From contig NZ_JADEWH010000015.1 of the NCBI RefSeq assembly GCF_015207755.1, positions 62,001 to 126,000 of the forward strand: a stretch of 64,000 nucleotides of DNA. The letters run 5' to 3'. The position numbers and the translations under genes are program-made. The notes below the pieces were generated by a model. It had not been told where the DNA came from and did not search any database. It saw only the letters and a program-made list of their open reading frames with translations. The first letter of the stretch is position 1, and each line of letters starts with the position of its first letter. The DNA comes from Nodularia sp. LEGE 06071. GTDB taxonomy: Bacteria; Cyanobacteriota; Cyanobacteriia; Cyanobacteriales; Nostocaceae. Below are positions 54,501 through 64,000 of this stretch, in pieces.

Positions 54501-56250
54501 TGACTAATTGCCAGCGTTCTTCTTTTTCTCGGAGGGCTGCTTCTGCTTGTTGGCGATCGCGCAGGGTGGCTTGCCATTGGCTAATATCATTGAGAATGCC
54601 GACAAAGTGAGTTAATTGGCCGTTTTCATTATGGATCGGTGAAATACTCAATTCATTCCAAAAACTAGTGCCATCTTTACGGTAATTCAGCAGAACAACT
54701 TTACAACTCTTGCCCGCTTTCACAGATGAGCGCAATTGATCAAGTGCTGCTGGCTCAGTATCTTTTCCTTGCAAAAATCTACAGTTATTCCCAATCACCT
54801 CTATAGCATCGTAGCCTGTCATTTCCTCAAAGGCTGCATTGGCATAAATCACTGGATTATTCGGAAGTCTGGCATCGCTGATGATAATTCCGTTACTCGT
54901 AGCAGCAAGCGCCCGTTCTCTCAACCTCAAGGTTTCTTCCACCAGCTTCAGGTCAGTAATATCAAACATGAACCCCCGCAACAACCGAGGAACTCCGGAT
55001 TTTGTGCTGACATGGACAATTTCTCGCAGCCAAACAACTCGCCCATCGGCTGCTAACATTCGATATTCAAATTCGTAATTTTCACATCTGGCAATTGATT
55101 CCAAGCAAAAACGCAATGTTTTTTCTCGGTCTTGCGGATGTATATGTGTGACCCAAAAATCTTCCTGATACCATTGTTCAATGGGATAGTCTAGTAAAGC
55201 TTCTGCTTGAGGACCGACATAGGTAAATTGCCAGGAATTTAAGTCTAATTCCGAGGGGATAACTTTAACTGTTTCTAATAATTGCCGCAAATGATTTTCC
55301 CGTTCTGTGAGGGCAATTTCTATCTGTCTCTGTTGGCAAATCCTGAAAGCTAGCTGTTTGTTTTTTGCTGCTATCCGCTGACTGTTGAATTTAGCAGTCT
55401 GGACAAAATCAATGGAAAATGCCAGCATCGCAGCAAGTAATAGACCTGCCAGTAAAATGATGATTGGTAAAGGTGAGCGTAAGTCTATTAATAATTCTGG
55501 AGTCGGGTAAACTTGTAATAGCCAGTTGATTCCATATAAGTTGATCTTCACCTCTTGCAGGTAAGGAGACTGAACGACAAGCTGTGAATTGTCGTGGTAA
55601 ATTAACTCCTGCTCTTCCCAAATTCTAATTTTGTAACCCTGTGGGATATGTAAACATGAATCCACCAGGGATTTCATTTGAAAAACTCCTAATATCAATC
55701 CATCGAACTGATTTTCTCGCAATAGTGGGTAAGATACTAAAAATCCTTTATCGCCTTGAACAAGATTAACTGTTTGGCTCACAGTTATTTGATGGCGAAG
55801 CTGTGCTATCTCTAGTGCGGTGCGTTCTCGTAATTTCTGGCTGATATCCAGATTTTCTGCGGTTTCATTCTCTGATTCAGGTACAATCCACCGTACCTGA
55901 AATGAACTATCAACCCATTGGATTGACTGATATCCGCTCAAGTCTTCGATTTGGGCTGCTGCATCTGCTTCCCATTCTGGCCGAGGTATATCACTACGGA
56001 TTGAATAGCGTTTTTCCATGCGCTTTAATGCCAGAATGCGAGTTTTGAGTTCGCTAGTTAATTCAATTTTGAGAGCGATCGCTTGCTGTTGTACAAGTTG
56101 TGCAATTTGGCTCTGCTCTGCAATTAGTAGTTTTTGCCATAATATGCATACTGGAATTGAAACGAGAATTCCCACTAATAGTGGTAACCATAATCGTTTG
56201 CTAAAAAAATTCACAGATTTAAAGGAATCATATCTGTGATGCCTACCCAC
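51511..56250 (-). CDS. Hybrid sensor kinase with PAS3-GAF-HisKA-HATPase-REC-REC-Hpt
   Basis: A 1579-aa phosphorelay kinase. An extracytoplasmic CHASE-like sensor lies between TM1 (about 18-38) and TM2 (about 253-275). Three PAS/PAC segments (about 325-710), a GAF domain (about 730-890), HisKA (His912 in [15 protein letters not shown]), HATPase ([19 protein letters not shown]), a first degenerate receiver ([18 protein letters not shown]), a second canonical receiver ([19 protein letters not shown]) and a C-terminal Hpt domain ([14 protein letters not shown]) follow. All relay modules are in one chain, and the GGDEF regulator 6 bp downstream is the obvious final acceptor. Confidence 0.94.
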   Translation of the reverse strand: MGRHHRYDSFKSVNFFSKRLWLPLLVGILVSIPVCILWQKLLIAEQSQIAQLVQQQAIALKIELTSELKTRILALKRMEKRYSIRSDIPRPEWEADAAAQIEDLSGYQSIQWVDSSFQVRWIVPESENETAENLDISQKLRERTALEIAQLRHQITVSQTVNLVQGDKGFLVSYPLLRENQFDGLILGVFQMKSLVDSCLHIPQGYKIRIWEEQELIYHDNSQLVVQSPYLQEVKINLYGINWLLQVYPTPELLIDLRSPLPIIILLAGLLLAAMLAFSIDFVQTAKFNSQRIAAKNKQLAFRICQQRQIEIALTERENHLRQLLETVKVIPSELDLNSWQFTYVGPQAEALLDYPIEQWYQEDFWVTHIHPQDREKTLRFCLESIARCENYEFEYRMLAADGRVVWLREIVHVSTKSGVPRLLRGFMFDITDLKLVEETLRLRERALAATSNGIIISDARLPNNPVIYANAAFEEMTGYDAIEVIGNNCRFLQGKDTEPAALDQLRSSVKAGKSCKVVLLNYRKDGTSFWNELSISPIHNENGQLTHFVGILNDISQWQATLRDRQQAEAALREKEERWQLVIEANQDAIWDWNITTNQTFRSAKWTELLGGEEHQLISSNYDWVSRIHPDDYERMMITQQNYLNRKIPNYVSEFRLRCHDGNYKWVLVQAKAQWDEQGNPVRMVGSTKDITERVEAQQALKRQFNRTLLLGQITQKIRESLNSKSIFETAAIQIGKAFGVHRCLIHSYRRHPIPRIPLVAEYVVPNYISMLNMEIPITGNPHVERMINQDQAIASPNVYLDPLLEPSQLICRQIGLKSMLTVRTSYQGQPNGAIGLHQCSNFRQWTPDEIELLEAVAAQLGIALAQAHLLEQETRQRQELTWKNFALEQAKRQAEAANRAKSEFLAMMSHEIRTPMNAVIGMTGLLLSTNLTPQQQDLVETIRSSGDALLTIINDILDFSKIESGKLELEQQPFELRDCVEKVIDFLALKAAEKNLELAYIIKPEVPVQIIGDLTRLRQVLMNLLNNAIKFTKKGEVILCVEARQLTSKKAQNLYKILFSIQDTGIGIAPENMNRLFQPFAQADASMNRRYGGTGLGLVISKRLSEIMGGTIWVESQGCVGGNPLSGWKSSKLVSSTQPSVGSTFYFTITTQAPADANLDQFYTTLPQLMGKRLLIVDEHPSNHKILRLQAESWKMSTYTAHSMQEALAELSQGERFDIAILDLHRSQMDWLTLANQIHQQPGYQHLPLVILKNLSQWSNGTELSHVQFVTFLTKPVKQSQLYNVLTGVLGNQPMLARISEPHTPEPDLHMAQQKPLRILLAEDTGVNQKVALLMLKKIGYRADVAANGIEVLQALQVGSYDVVLMDVQMPEMDGLEASQRICQEWTASSRPHIIAMTANAMQGDREVCLAAGMDDYISKPVRIEELALALSRCQPRNNSQLIAPNFPHIPRPGQILTPNTEKTIIDPKILNSLRDMMSGDEAAFKQLLNCYLAEAPKWIQNIRASLVPEDAQALWKAAHSLKSSSASVGATTLAQICKQLEAKARSSDLDNIAEICSQLYREYELVRTALQIKLEK

Positions 56251-56819
56251 TTATTTTTCCTCCAGAGCTTGTGGCACAAACTTTAACTGTTATTTGTTTT
56301 TAAATTCGCAATTTCATGAAAAAATTATATTTTTTTCCACAGATATATTTTTATTTTAAACTAGGATTTTTATTATTTGTCAGGATAATTAATTATGATG
56401 AAATTTTGATCTCATATCAGAATGAGGATTTTTTTTAAATTATTAATCATCTGTTTTGCCTATGAGTCAATTGGCTCAGATTTTGCACAGTTATACAGGC
56501 ACAATTCGATATGAGCGCTCAAGCCGAAGTCCGAAAGTTAAAGCAACCGCCAAGGAGGTTAAGACATAAACGGATAATCGAACTTAGACACCAAAAGGGT
56601 TTTAACCCACTCCCCGGTTACTGAGCGACTTGTACTGAGCGAAGTCAAAGTAAGTCTAAGTAACTCCCTACTCCCTACTCCCCAGCTATAAAAAGCTTTA
56701 TTTTCTCTTAGTCCGCCCAGCAAGGTTAGCCCTACCTAGCGGACTGCAAAGCCTTTGGCGTAGAGTCCCGTAAGGAAGGAACTTAGTTTGTTGTCCCCCG
56801 ATTTCTCATGGACAGGGTT
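56251..56819. repeat. Gap with several short repeats
   Basis: About 570 bp without a gene. Contents: a very AT-rich first 200 bp (promoter of the kinase), a GAGCGACTTGTACTGAGCGAAGTC repeat phrase (about 56623-56646; two overlapping forms), CTCCCTACTCCCTACTCC repeats (about 56663-56681), and an AGTCCGC...GCGGACT inverted repeat at 56710-56745. The latter may terminate selO on the minus strand. Confidence 0.55.
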
Positions 56820-58277
56820 CTAACTCTTTGACTGAATTTTTTTGACTAAATCATTAAAAGGTTGCCAATTATCTTCTTGGGCGATAGGTTCCCAGATCGA
56901 TTCAATCAGCGGTCTTAATAATGCTGTTTGGGGATTATGTTTAGCAAGAGTTTGGGCAATTAGATTCATATGTTCAGAGTCAAAAGAATTAAGAATTTTA
57001 TGATACAGTACAGACCAATTCTCCAAAATCTGTGCCGCTGATGATGTTGGTATAATATCGGTATTCTTCAGCACTAGGTCTGGCTGATCTCGCCATTGAG
57101 AAACAAAGGTACGCGCCAGTTCATAGAAAAACTGGTGATAACCGACTTGGCTATCTTGTAGAAATTGAATAGTTAAATTTAACAGTTCATTTGCTTCTGG
57201 CAAATCTAACTGCTCAAAACCCAACTTTTTCAACATTAACGCCCGGTATTCAGCTTGATAATACTCATTGAATTTGGTTAATGCTGACTCCATTTCGCCT
57301 TTGTCAATAATTGCTTTTAAAGGTTCTTGAAGCATTTCTAAATTCAACTGACAAATACTTGGTTGATGGCTATAACAATAGCGTCTATAGTAGTCGAAAT
57401 AAGCAGCTGTAAAGTATGGGTCATAAGTGGGAATGAACGCATAAGGACCATAGTCAAAGCTTTCCCCTGTAATTGACATATTGTCAGTGTTCAGGACTGC
57501 ATGACAAAAGCCAGCCGCCATCCACTGCGCTGCTAGTTCTGCGACTCGTTTGACTAATTCTGCATAAAATAAAACATACTGATTTTTTGACTCTATTAAG
57601 TGAGGGTAATAATACTGAATTACGTGGTCTAGGAGTTTCTGGCTTAAATCAGCTCGCTGCAAATAATGCAAGCGTTCAAAAGTGCCAAAACGGATATGGG
57701 AACTGTTCACCCTGACCATCACAGATGAGCGAGTCGGTGAAGGTTCATCACCCCGCCACAGGGATAAACCAGTTTCAATCATTGTCAAACACCGAGAGGT
57801 GCGTACCCCTAATTGATGCAATGCTTCTGCTGCTAGAACTTCTCGCACTCCGCCTTTAAGTGTAAGCATTCCATCACCACCACGAGAGTAGGGTGTTTTA
57901 CCGGAACCTTTTGTACCAAAGTCGTACAATTCGCCATCTGTAGCGCGGACTTGTCCGTAGAGAAAGCCTCTACCATCACCCAAGTTAGGATTATATGAGC
58001 CAAATTGATAGCCGTGGTAACGCAATGCTAATAATGGTTTGCGTCCCTGAAATTTACCAAAGGCGTTGCTAAAATCTTCGTCTGTAACGGCTTGGGGGTC
58101 TAGTCCCAAAAGAGGTAGCAGTGCATTATTGCGCCAGCGTAAGATATGCTGGGGAAAATCCTCTGCACTTACCTCGTCGTAGTAATCATCACCCAAAGAT
58201 GCCAATGCTGGTTCGTAGTTGAGGGTGAGAAAAGGATTATGAGAATTTTCGTTGTTGGGAGTTTCAGCCAGATTCAT
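56820..58277 (-). CDS. selO: SelO/YdiU family pseudokinase (protein AMPylase)
   Basis: About 485 aa from ATG 58277. Contains [19 protein letters not shown] and [19 protein letters not shown] of the inverted nucleotide site, [14 protein letters not shown], and the metal-binding [16 protein letters not shown]. SelO transfers AMP to Ser/Thr/Tyr of substrates in redox stress. The C-terminal Sec/Cys redox motif of longer SelO proteins is absent here (ends KKIQSKS). A single gene, convergent with nothing. Confidence 0.92.
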   Translation of the reverse strand: MNLAETPNNENSHNPFLTLNYEPALASLGDDYYDEVSAEDFPQHILRWRNNALLPLLGLDPQAVTDEDFSNAFGKFQGRKPLLALRYHGYQFGSYNPNLGDGRGFLYGQVRATDGELYDFGTKGSGKTPYSRGGDGMLTLKGGVREVLAAEALHQLGVRTSRCLTMIETGLSLWRGDEPSPTRSSVMVRVNSSHIRFGTFERLHYLQRADLSQKLLDHVIQYYYPHLIESKNQYVLFYAELVKRVAELAAQWMAAGFCHAVLNTDNMSITGESFDYGPYAFIPTYDPYFTAAYFDYYRRYCYSHQPSICQLNLEMLQEPLKAIIDKGEMESALTKFNEYYQAEYRALMLKKLGFEQLDLPEANELLNLTIQFLQDSQVGYHQFFYELARTFVSQWRDQPDLVLKNTDIIPTSSAAQILENWSVLYHKILNSFDSEHMNLIAQTLAKHNPQTALLRPLIESIWEPIAQEDNWQPFNDLVKKIQSKS

Positions 58278-58286
58278 CACGCACAA

Positions 58287-58784
58287 AGCTAATTGATTCT
58301 ACCTTTTATCCTACCGTTGGCAGCAGGCAGTGTGAACTGAATTACTGAATATTACTGTGATCTGGCAATTTGATTTAATTTGCACACACAAACATTGCCT
58401 CAGATCCCGGACTTGTTGAATTCGTCGGGGATATTTTTGGGTCGTAACTTTTTGAGGATGGCTATATCCGGTGATTAATTGTATTTTGGCATATTTATTA
58501 ATAAGAAAACTGGTGCTATTGAAATATGTTTAAGCAGATTTGGCAAGAACAAAACGAGGAGGTTTTTGTTTATATGTCGGCAGGAAAGGATATTTTTGCT
58601 TTGCCTTTAGCTAGCTGGTTTGATGGCATTGTTATGCTGGTAATTGCTACAGATATTCGTTCACAGGATAAAGTGAGAGCGACGATGCTCCTTTGACCTT
58701 TGGCGATGCCCACAGCCAACATGAGCGCAAAAAAAGTAGTATAAATCAAATATACCCTTGCAATCTACAAAAGAATCTCTGCCA
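58287..58784. other. Intergenic region upstream of anmK
   Basis: Holds the selO promoter on one side and the small open frame listed at 58526. Apart from this frame I see no repeats or hairpins of note. Confidence 0.4.
58526..58696 (+). CDS. Possible small protein, 56 aa
   Basis: An ATG frame coding MFKQIWQEQNEEVFVYMSAG at the start, with a central hydrophobic FALPLASWFDGIVMLVIATD and a polar end. No family is recognised and no ribosome-binding site is clear before the ATG. It could be a small membrane-associated protein or a chance frame or decayed gene. Low confidence. Confidence 0.25.
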   Translation: MFKQIWQEQNEEVFVYMSAGKDIFALPLASWFDGIVMLVIATDIRSQDKVRATMLL

Positions 58785-60002
58785 ATGCATCCTAAAAAAG
58801 TTACCGTACCTACTCGCGTTATCGGTTTAATTAGCGGCACTTCCGTAGATGGTATAGATGCTGCCTTGGTAGAGATTTGTGGTAGTGATTTGGATTTGAA
58901 GATTTCTTTGCTAGCCGGGGCTACATATCCCTATACCCCCGAATTAAGAGAAAAAATTCTAGCCGTTGGCGCAGGTGTTGCCATCTCAATGGCAGAATTA
59001 GCAGAAATAGATGATGCGATCGCCAAAGCCTTTGCCCAAGCGGCTCAAAATATCCAAATCGGTCACCAGCCAGCAATTTTGATTGGTTCTCACGGTCAAA
59101 CTGTTTACCATCGACCGCCCCAGGGGGGAAGTCAAAAGTCAATCAACTTGAATTCTCACAACCCTCTAGGTTACAGCTTACAATTAGGTCGCGGTGGGTT
59201 GATTGCCCATCTGACAGGAATTATTACTGTGAGTAATTTTCGCTTGGCAGATATAAATATTGGTGGTCATGGTGCGCCCCTGGTGCCGAGAGTCGATGCT
59301 TTTTTGCTTAGTGATTCAGTACAAGGACGTTGCATTCAAAATATTGGTGGGATTGGCAATGTAGCTTACATTCCGCCTCGTGGTGGTGACTGGCTCTCAA
59401 AAATTCGCGGTTGGGATACTGGCCCCGGAAACAGTTTATTGGATTTGGCAGTGGATCATTTAACTGATGGTGCTAAGTCCTATGATCAAAACGGCAATTG
59501 GGCAGCCAGTGGTGTTCCTTGTGATTCATTAGTAGAACAATGGCTCCAGCAAGATTACTTTCATCTACCCCCGCCTAAATCTACAGGTCGTGAGTTATTC
59601 GGTGTGGCTTACCTGCATCAGTGTTTAAAAGATGCCGCACCTTACCAACTCAATCCAGCTGACCTACTGGCGACACTCACAGAATTTACCGTGGCGACAA
59701 TTGCTCACAGTTATCAGACTTTTTTACCCCAAATGCCGCAGCAGGTGTTATTGTGCGGTGGCGGTAGTCGGAATCTGTATTTAAAACACAGGTTACAGTT
59801 ATTGTTGCCATCAGTGCCAGTTTTGACTACAGATGAAGTCGGCTTGAATGCGGATTTTAAAGAAGCGATCGCCTTTGCGGTTTTAGCCTACTGGCGACAG
59901 CTGGGGCTGACTGGTAACTTACCTGCGGCCACTGGCGCACCTTGTGAAATACTTTTGGGAGAAATTCATTCCCCAGTAGGGATCAGTTGCGTTCAGAAAT
60001 AA
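58785..60002 (+). CDS. anmK: Anhydro-N-acetylmuramic acid kinase
   Basis: AnmK recycles cell-wall anhydroMurNAc to MurNAc-6-phosphate. The N-terminal [18 protein letters not shown] phosphate-binding loop, [36 protein letters not shown] and LLCGGGSRN are all present. The start is ATG 58785 (MHPKKVTVP, 405 aa); a TTG at 58758 adds nine residues. Oddity: after YHRPPQ comes [11 protein letters not shown], where the DNA reads like the GGCGGAAGTCAAAAGTCAA dispersed repeat, replacing the short loop (HRPP-x-LQLG) seen in the family. Catalytic residues are retained. Confidence 0.93.
   Translation: MHPKKVTVPTRVIGLISGTSVDGIDAALVEICGSDLDLKISLLAGATYPYTPELREKILAVGAGVAISMAELAEIDDAIAKAFAQAAQNIQIGHQPAILIGSHGQTVYHRPPQGGSQKSINLNSHNPLGYSLQLGRGGLIAHLTGIITVSNFRLADINIGGHGAPLVPRVDAFLLSDSVQGRCIQNIGGIGNVAYIPPRGGDWLSKIRGWDTGPGNSLLDLAVDHLTDGAKSYDQNGNWAASGVPCDSLVEQWLQQDYFHLPPPKSTGRELFGVAYLHQCLKDAAPYQLNPADLLATLTEFTVATIAHSYQTFLPQMPQQVLLCGGGSRNLYLKHRLQLLLPSVPVLTTDEVGLNADFKEAIAFAVLAYWRQLGLTGNLPAATGAPCEILLGEIHSPVGISCVQK
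59118..59150. repeat. Repeat-like insertion inside anmK
   Basis: GGGGGGAAGTCAAAAGTCAA resembles the GGCGGAAGTCAAAAGTCAA module of 8122-8160 and stays in frame (residues G-G-S-Q-K-S). Confidence 0.6.
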
Positions 60003-60205
60003 CATCAACCACAGGGAACAAATGAAGCCTAGTCAACTCAATATGATCAGGATTCAATCCCTGTTTTGCCTGATGAAAGCTGAATTTTGAATTGTTTATC
60101 ACCCCCCTGATTTGGAGCGCTAGAGCGCAAACCAGTATGACAATAGTATTTCTATTTACGTCGTGCTGTACTAGGGGTATTGGATCAAGACAAGGAACAT
60201 ACAAG

Positions 60206-60652
60206 GTGACTCACACTTTTTTATTGGAACCAGGGCGCTGGACAATGGAAGGCAATTGGCTGGAGCGTGATGGTATGCCAATCAGCGTGAAAGGTAAGAC
60301 CTTGGTGGCTAGAAGTCGAGATAACTGGTTCACGATGGCAACAAAGCTGACATTTCCGGGTAGCGATCGCGCGGAAATCTCTCTGCAATATAAGGGGCGC
60401 TTGGACAAGGAAGAACGCCAATATAGTTTTTTACTCCAACATAATCTTTTAGGAAAGATTGAAGGTGAGGGTTGGATCGGTGTAGAGACTATTGTGCAGC
60501 GTTACTGGGTACTAGGCGATCGCCAACGTCGGAGTGGCTTTGAAACCATGCACCGCATCTCAGAAGAGACATATTATCTCAGCAGTGGAGTCATGGCAGG
60601 TCATGTCTTAACCAATACAATGGAAGGAAGCTTAGAGCGTCAGCCAAAATAG
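60206..60652 (+). CDS. Conserved small protein, 148 aa, unknown function
   Basis: A soluble beta-rich protein: VTHTFLLEPGRWTMEGNWLERDG at the N-terminus, then YSFLLQHNLLGKIEGEGWIG and VLGDRQRRSGFETMHRISEETYYLSSGVMAG. It has the look of a lipocalin-like or DUF1579-like fold, but no family is certain. I chose GTG 60206, ten bases after AAGGA (60192), because the frame upstream to 60092 codes for unlikely sequence and overlaps a repeat-like gap. It precedes a Ser/Thr kinase gene by 175 bp. Confidence 0.68.
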   Translation: MTHTFLLEPGRWTMEGNWLERDGMPISVKGKTLVARSRDNWFTMATKLTFPGSDRAEISLQYKGRLDKEERQYSFLLQHNLLGKIEGEGWIGVETIVQRYWVLGDRQRRSGFETMHRISEETYYLSSGVMAGHVLTNTMEGSLERQPK

Positions 60653-60827
60653 ACCAAGGAACTTCATTCCCTATGTTTTGAGAAAGAAGATATCTAGTTA
60701 GCCAAAATTGGGCATCCTAAAACTAGATCAATCTCAAATTGCCGCAGATAATCAAATATCAAGATAAATTTACCACCTATTGTATGGGTGTTAATCACGT
60801 TTATTGAACCTTGGAGTCGAATTTTCT

Positions 60828-62393
60828 ATGTCAGACCCCAACATTGGTCGCTTTCTCGGCAAACGTTACCAGCTTCAAGAGTTAATTGGGACTGGAGCTA
60901 TGGGTCGGGTTTATCGTGCTAAGGATATTTTGTTGGGAGGCGTACCTGTAGCTGTAAAGTTTCTGGCCTTGTCCCTACAAAATAAAAAGATGCAGTTGCA
61001 AGAACGCTTTGAACGTGAAGCGAAAACCTGTGCCTTACTAGGGCAAAAAAGCATCCACATTGTCCGAGTCATGGACTACGGTGTAGACGAAAATGAAACG
61101 CCGTACTACGTGATGGAATACTTGCAAGGACAAAGCCTCACCCGGATTATCCGCCAACAAAATCAAAATCTATCTTTCCCCAGATTTTTGAGTATGGCGC
61201 GTCAAATCTGTTTGGGGTTGAAGTGCGCTCATGATGGTATCCCAGTTGATGGCGCAGTCTACCCAATTATTCATCGTGATATCAAGCCCAGCAATATGCT
61301 GGTGATTCAAGACCCTAGTTTTGGGGAATTAGTCAAGGTTCTGGATTTTGGGATTGCTAAGTTACTACAAGCAGATATCGACCAGACAAAATACTATTTA
61401 GGCACAATGGCTTATTCCTCTCCTGAACAAATGAAGGGTAAGGAATTAGACAATCGCGCTGATATTTATAGTTTGGGCGTGATGATGTTCGAGATGCTTA
61501 CAGGCAAAATGCCCCTAGTCGCACCAACTCACTCTTTTAAGGCATGGTATAAAACACATCACTTGGAAGAACCACGCACCTTTGCTACAGTTGCTCCCAC
61601 CTTGCAAATTCCCCAGTCAGCCCAAGATTTAGTCATGAGTTGTCTGGCTAAAGCCGCAAGCGATCGCCCCCAAAGCATTGGTGAGATCCTCGAAGTTCTA
61701 GAATCTTTAGAACAGGATGATCTCCAGCAAACAAGTTCACCTGATGATCATGCAGCGACTCAAGCCCTGGCTATTAGGGATGAGTTGGAGCCAAAAAAAA
61801 TCGCCAACTTGCCAGTATCCTTACCAAAGGAGAAACTTGATCAAGTTCACAATGCAACATGGCCGACCAATAAACCAATTGCCGATATTGTTTTCCCGAA
61901 ATCCATCCAGTCCAATGGGGAGATGGTACCAGCCCTATGGGTGATGCTACCGCAACCAGAAATTAACAAACGCTTAAGCTGTAATCTGTATAATCAATTT
62001 CTGTTTATTACTACTCCCCACCCAATGTTGCTCTGGATTACTGTGATCTACAACCGCCAACATGGGGCTAAATTTTTACCTTATTACTTGGATATGAAAA
62101 CTAGTCTGGGTCAAGAAATCGCAGGCTTACTGGCACAGAAAGGTTCCTATCGTCTGTTGTTATTTGCACGAGAAGTACCAGATCGCTGTTCTCATGTCTT
62201 AATATCCAGTATTGACCCAGCCCAACCCCAGCGACTGCAACAATGGATAGCAATGAGTAAAAGCTTTGCCTCCTCTGCTAATCCTCATCTGAGTAAAAAT
62301 TTACTTAAAAGCGAGTACGAAAAAATTAAGCCCACAATTCTGACAAAGTTGGAAACATCTACCACCGATATGTCCTTGAACATTTCTAGATAA
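60828..62393 (+). CDS. Serine/threonine protein kinase (Hanks type)
   Basis: 521 aa from ATG 60828 (TTGGAG 15 bp upstream); a TTG-type start at 60804 is possible. The kinase domain (about 13-290) has LIGTGAMGRVYRAKD, the VAVKF lysine, HRDIKPSN, DFG and a modified APE (SSPEQ). The C-terminal 200 residues are soluble, unrelated to PASTA or WD repeats, with IADIVFPKSIQ and LWVMLPQPE; similar tails occur in cyanobacterial kinases but their role is unknown. No transmembrane segment. A PP2C phosphatase gene lies 1.4 kb downstream on the opposite strand, with nblA between. Confidence 0.93.
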   Translation: MSDPNIGRFLGKRYQLQELIGTGAMGRVYRAKDILLGGVPVAVKFLALSLQNKKMQLQERFEREAKTCALLGQKSIHIVRVMDYGVDENETPYYVMEYLQGQSLTRIIRQQNQNLSFPRFLSMARQICLGLKCAHDGIPVDGAVYPIIHRDIKPSNMLVIQDPSFGELVKVLDFGIAKLLQADIDQTKYYLGTMAYSSPEQMKGKELDNRADIYSLGVMMFEMLTGKMPLVAPTHSFKAWYKTHHLEEPRTFATVAPTLQIPQSAQDLVMSCLAKAASDRPQSIGEILEVLESLEQDDLQQTSSPDDHAATQALAIRDELEPKKIANLPVSLPKEKLDQVHNATWPTNKPIADIVFPKSIQSNGEMVPALWVMLPQPEINKRLSCNLYNQFLFITTPHPMLLWITVIYNRQHGAKFLPYYLDMKTSLGQEIAGLLAQKGSYRLLLFAREVPDRCSHVLISSIDPAQPQRLQQWIAMSKSFASSANPHLSKNLLKSEYEKIKPTILTKLETSTTDMSLNISR

Positions 62394-62940
62394 TTTGTCA
62401 GTGATCTCTGAAGCACCCCACATATCATAAATTGTCCTTTTTGCAGAATGTAAAGCTTTGTGAAGAAAAATCTCTATTCAGTTGTAAGCTCTATTTATAA
62501 AAAATATAATGGCTATCAGTGACAGTTACAAAACTGTATTTACAGCAGTACAAAGCTCATTGAACCCATGACATAGACTCTACTTGAGTCAGCCTACACA
62601 GCAGCAAATTTTCAGAGCCTCATCCCCTGCAAGCAGATCAGAAATCAGCAAATTTTCCACCAATAAGCTTCTGGATATATTAAAACTAGCCAGGCTGTAA
62701 ATCCATGCAATGGTCAAATAACCCAAATTTCAATTAAATTTGGTCAAGCCTGATGTTTAATTTCACCCCAAAGCCACAGTAAATTGGTAAAAAAATCGAG
62801 CTGAGTCAGGTTTTTGCTGAGAAATTATCACTATCAATATTCAGTTGTTTATTTGAGTTGACGCCCCAGCATCCCCAGCTCTTTTCCTTCGTGGAACTAA
62901 GCAAGAGAAGGAGGTCGCCCACTGCGACACACATACTAGT
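62394..62940. other. Convergent gap between Ser/Thr kinase and nblA
   Basis: 547 bp, AT-rich, no gene, no clear terminator; one CTTTTCCTTCGTGGAACTAAG phrase near 62881. The region includes the 3' flank of nblA. Confidence 0.45.
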
Positions 62941-63138
62941 CTATGCCATAGTGGAACCTGAATCTAAGCCCCACTGATGCTTGAGCAACTCTTGATAGGT
63001 TGCTTCCCGCACCATCATCTGTTCATAAAGCTTGACCAAAAAGTCTTTAGCTTGGTCGTTGCTCATGTGCTGTACTTGACTAGCAAAGGATCGGATGCTA
63101 AATTGCTGTTCCAAAGATAGTTCGATGGGTTGGCTCAT
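62941..63138 (-). CDS. nblA: Phycobilisome degradation protein NblA
   Basis: 65 aa from ATG 63138: MSQPIELSLEQQFSIRSF, then DQAKDFLVKLYEQMMVREATYQELLKHQWGL, the diagnostic NblA/Ycf18 helical pair. NblA binds phycobilisomes and guides them to Clp protease during nitrogen or other starvation. A longer start at 63159 (MFFSEFI...) adds seven residues and is unlikely. A CTCCGAG (GGAG on the coding strand) lies 7-12 bp before the chosen start. The gene stands alone with a 640-bp upstream region. Confidence 0.95.
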   Translation of the reverse strand: MSQPIELSLEQQFSIRSFASQVQHMSNDQAKDFLVKLYEQMMVREATYQELLKHQWGLDSGSTMA

Positions 63139-63780
63139 AATAAACTCCGAGAAAAACAACGCGTAAAATTGATGTCGATGTTGATTACAGAAGTTACAAA
63201 TGTATAATAAGTGATTCAGTACATTTTATCTATTTGTACCTCTGTATTAAGAAAGATAACAATTGTTTGACGAATTGCCCACATCCTTATGGGTAGGATT
63301 CCCCTTTTGATCTCTTGCACCTCAGCCAACTGATGTATAACCTAGGGTTACCAAAGCTTATCTTGGGCAGAAATAAGTTTTTGTATACCATCTGTTAGTT
63401 AGTTGGAATACTCTGATTTACTTCCCACTCATTTCAACGTCTCCTGTCAAGGGGTGCTGATTGAGGGATAGGAAAAGGTGTTAAGGGTGAATTATATTCG
63501 CCTTATATGATGAGGTGCAAAAAGTCAAGTTACCAGATTGTGTAATATCCGCCTCCAATAGGTAATTTTTGAGGTTAAAAGTATTTGTATCAAGTTGTAT
63601 ATAGGAAAAATGCTCAGGTTGAACAAATTGCTGAGTATATCTACTAAAAAACTAATTTATGGGCAATTTTGGATTTGAAATTTTTAGTTTTTGGTCGAAA
63701 CCAATCTAAAATAAGTCAACCCTATGGGCTTTTGGGTAGGGAAAATCCAAAATTGCAATTTTCATCGATCCTTGAGCTTT
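63139..63780. promoter_or_regulatory. nblA upstream region
   Basis: 640 bp without a gene, long for a small monocistronic gene, consistent with complex control. I looked for the NtcA consensus GTA-N8-TAC and did not find a perfect match; GTATAACCTAGGGTTAC at 63335 is close but has an 11-bp spacer. The PP2C gene ends on the far side. Confidence 0.5.
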
Positions 63781-64000
63781 CTATTCAACTGAGACCATGA
63801 CGATGGTGATGTTATCGTGTCCACCCTGATCTTTGGCTGCTTCAATGAGAGCTAGGGAAGCTGTTTCCAAGATGGCAGAGTTGCGGAGGTGATCAGCAAT
63901 ATTTTGTTTGTTCAATTCTTCGGTCAAACCATCACTGCATAACAGCAGGCGATCGCCTAATTTCACATCTAGGGGTTGCACATCAACTTGATGTAAGTCT
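63781..64000 (-). CDS. PP2C-type protein phosphatase (5' part beyond window)
   Basis: The C-terminal 72 residues of a PPM/PP2C phosphatase. The frame is open through the right edge. Metal- and phosphate-site motifs LLLCSDGLTEE and GGHDNITIVMVSVE are clear. Cyanobacterial homologues counter Ser/Thr kinases such as those acting on PII and stress regulators. Neighbours are nblA and the Ser/Thr kinase at 60828. Confidence 0.9.
   Translation of the reverse strand, partial: DLHQVDVQPLDVKLGDRLLLCSDGLTEELNKQNIADHLRNSAILETASLALIEAAKDQGGHDNITIVMVSVE

Noticed and set aside
63139-63780. NtcA site upstream of nblA
   Set aside because: No GTA-N8-TAC match; the nearest pattern has the wrong spacer.

Overview
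The window is chromosomal DNA from a filamentous, heterocyst-forming cyanobacterium (Nostocales, Nostoc/Anabaena/Nodularia-like). The evidence is dense HIP1 octamers (GCGATCGC), thylakoid genes (petM, petB, petD, ycf39, ctpA, flv4/flv2), phycobilisome genes (an S-type lyase, nblA, an NblR-like regulator, a HEAT-repeat protein), a split-intein dnaE-N, a kai cluster with the short KaiA typical of Nostocales, and a TolC of the HgdD type beside kaiC. Many intergenic regions carry heptameric tandem repeats (STRR class). No rRNA, tRNA, CRISPR array or intact transposase gene was seen.

Layout. 1-4.2 kb: minus-strand operon flv4 - PsiE/Sll0218-like membrane protein - flv2 (flv2 runs off the left edge). 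4.2-9.6 kb: pdxA, petM (34 aa), ycf39, NAD kinase, an NblR-like response regulator and a DUF2237 protein. 9.6-14.1 kb: a Pao-type Rieske oxygenase, a small unknown protein, msrA, a MITE-like inverted-repeat element, and an FAD oxidoreductase with a C-terminal Rieske domain. 14.6-21 kb: a GH31 glucosidase with an in-frame repeat insertion and a large membrane hybrid kinase. 21.2-28 kb: dnaE-N with the N-intein, a solitary HigA-like protein, a sulfurtransferase, a zinc-ribbon membrane protein, a GT4 glycosyltransferase and an RsbW-like ATPase. 28.1-33.7 kb: petB-petD divergent from ctpA, an MBL-fold protein and a site-2 protease.

33.9-36.7 kb: S-type phycobiliprotein lyase, HEAT-repeat protein, YciF-like ferritin-fold protein, then a gene-free stretch with strong RNA-like hairpins on the minus strand and the second of two near-identical 129-bp MITEs. 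36.7-45.9 kb: hgdD-like tolC, kaiC, kaiB and short kaiA (all minus), and divergently a soluble CBS-domain hybrid kinase with degenerate receivers. 46.2-51.5 kb: GT39 glycosyltransferase, probable lipoprotein, ycf20-like gene, glycerate 3-kinase, GGDEF regulator. 51.5-64 kb: a 1579-aa phosphorelay kinase in an operon with the GGDEF gene, selO, anmK, a small conserved protein, a Ser/Thr kinase, nblA and a PP2C phosphatase cut by the right edge.

Themes. Photosynthetic electron flow and its protection (flv, pet, ctpA, ycf39), phycobilisome assembly and breakdown, and signalling (kai, three large hybrid kinases, c-di-GMP, Ser/Thr phosphorylation). The most unusual signal is the way short repeats touch genes: at least five genes take their stop codon or last residues from heptamer-type arrays, ctpA ends in a purine-rich array, and two enzymes carry repeat-derived segments in frame. 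The functions named are by recognition of families, not by database search.
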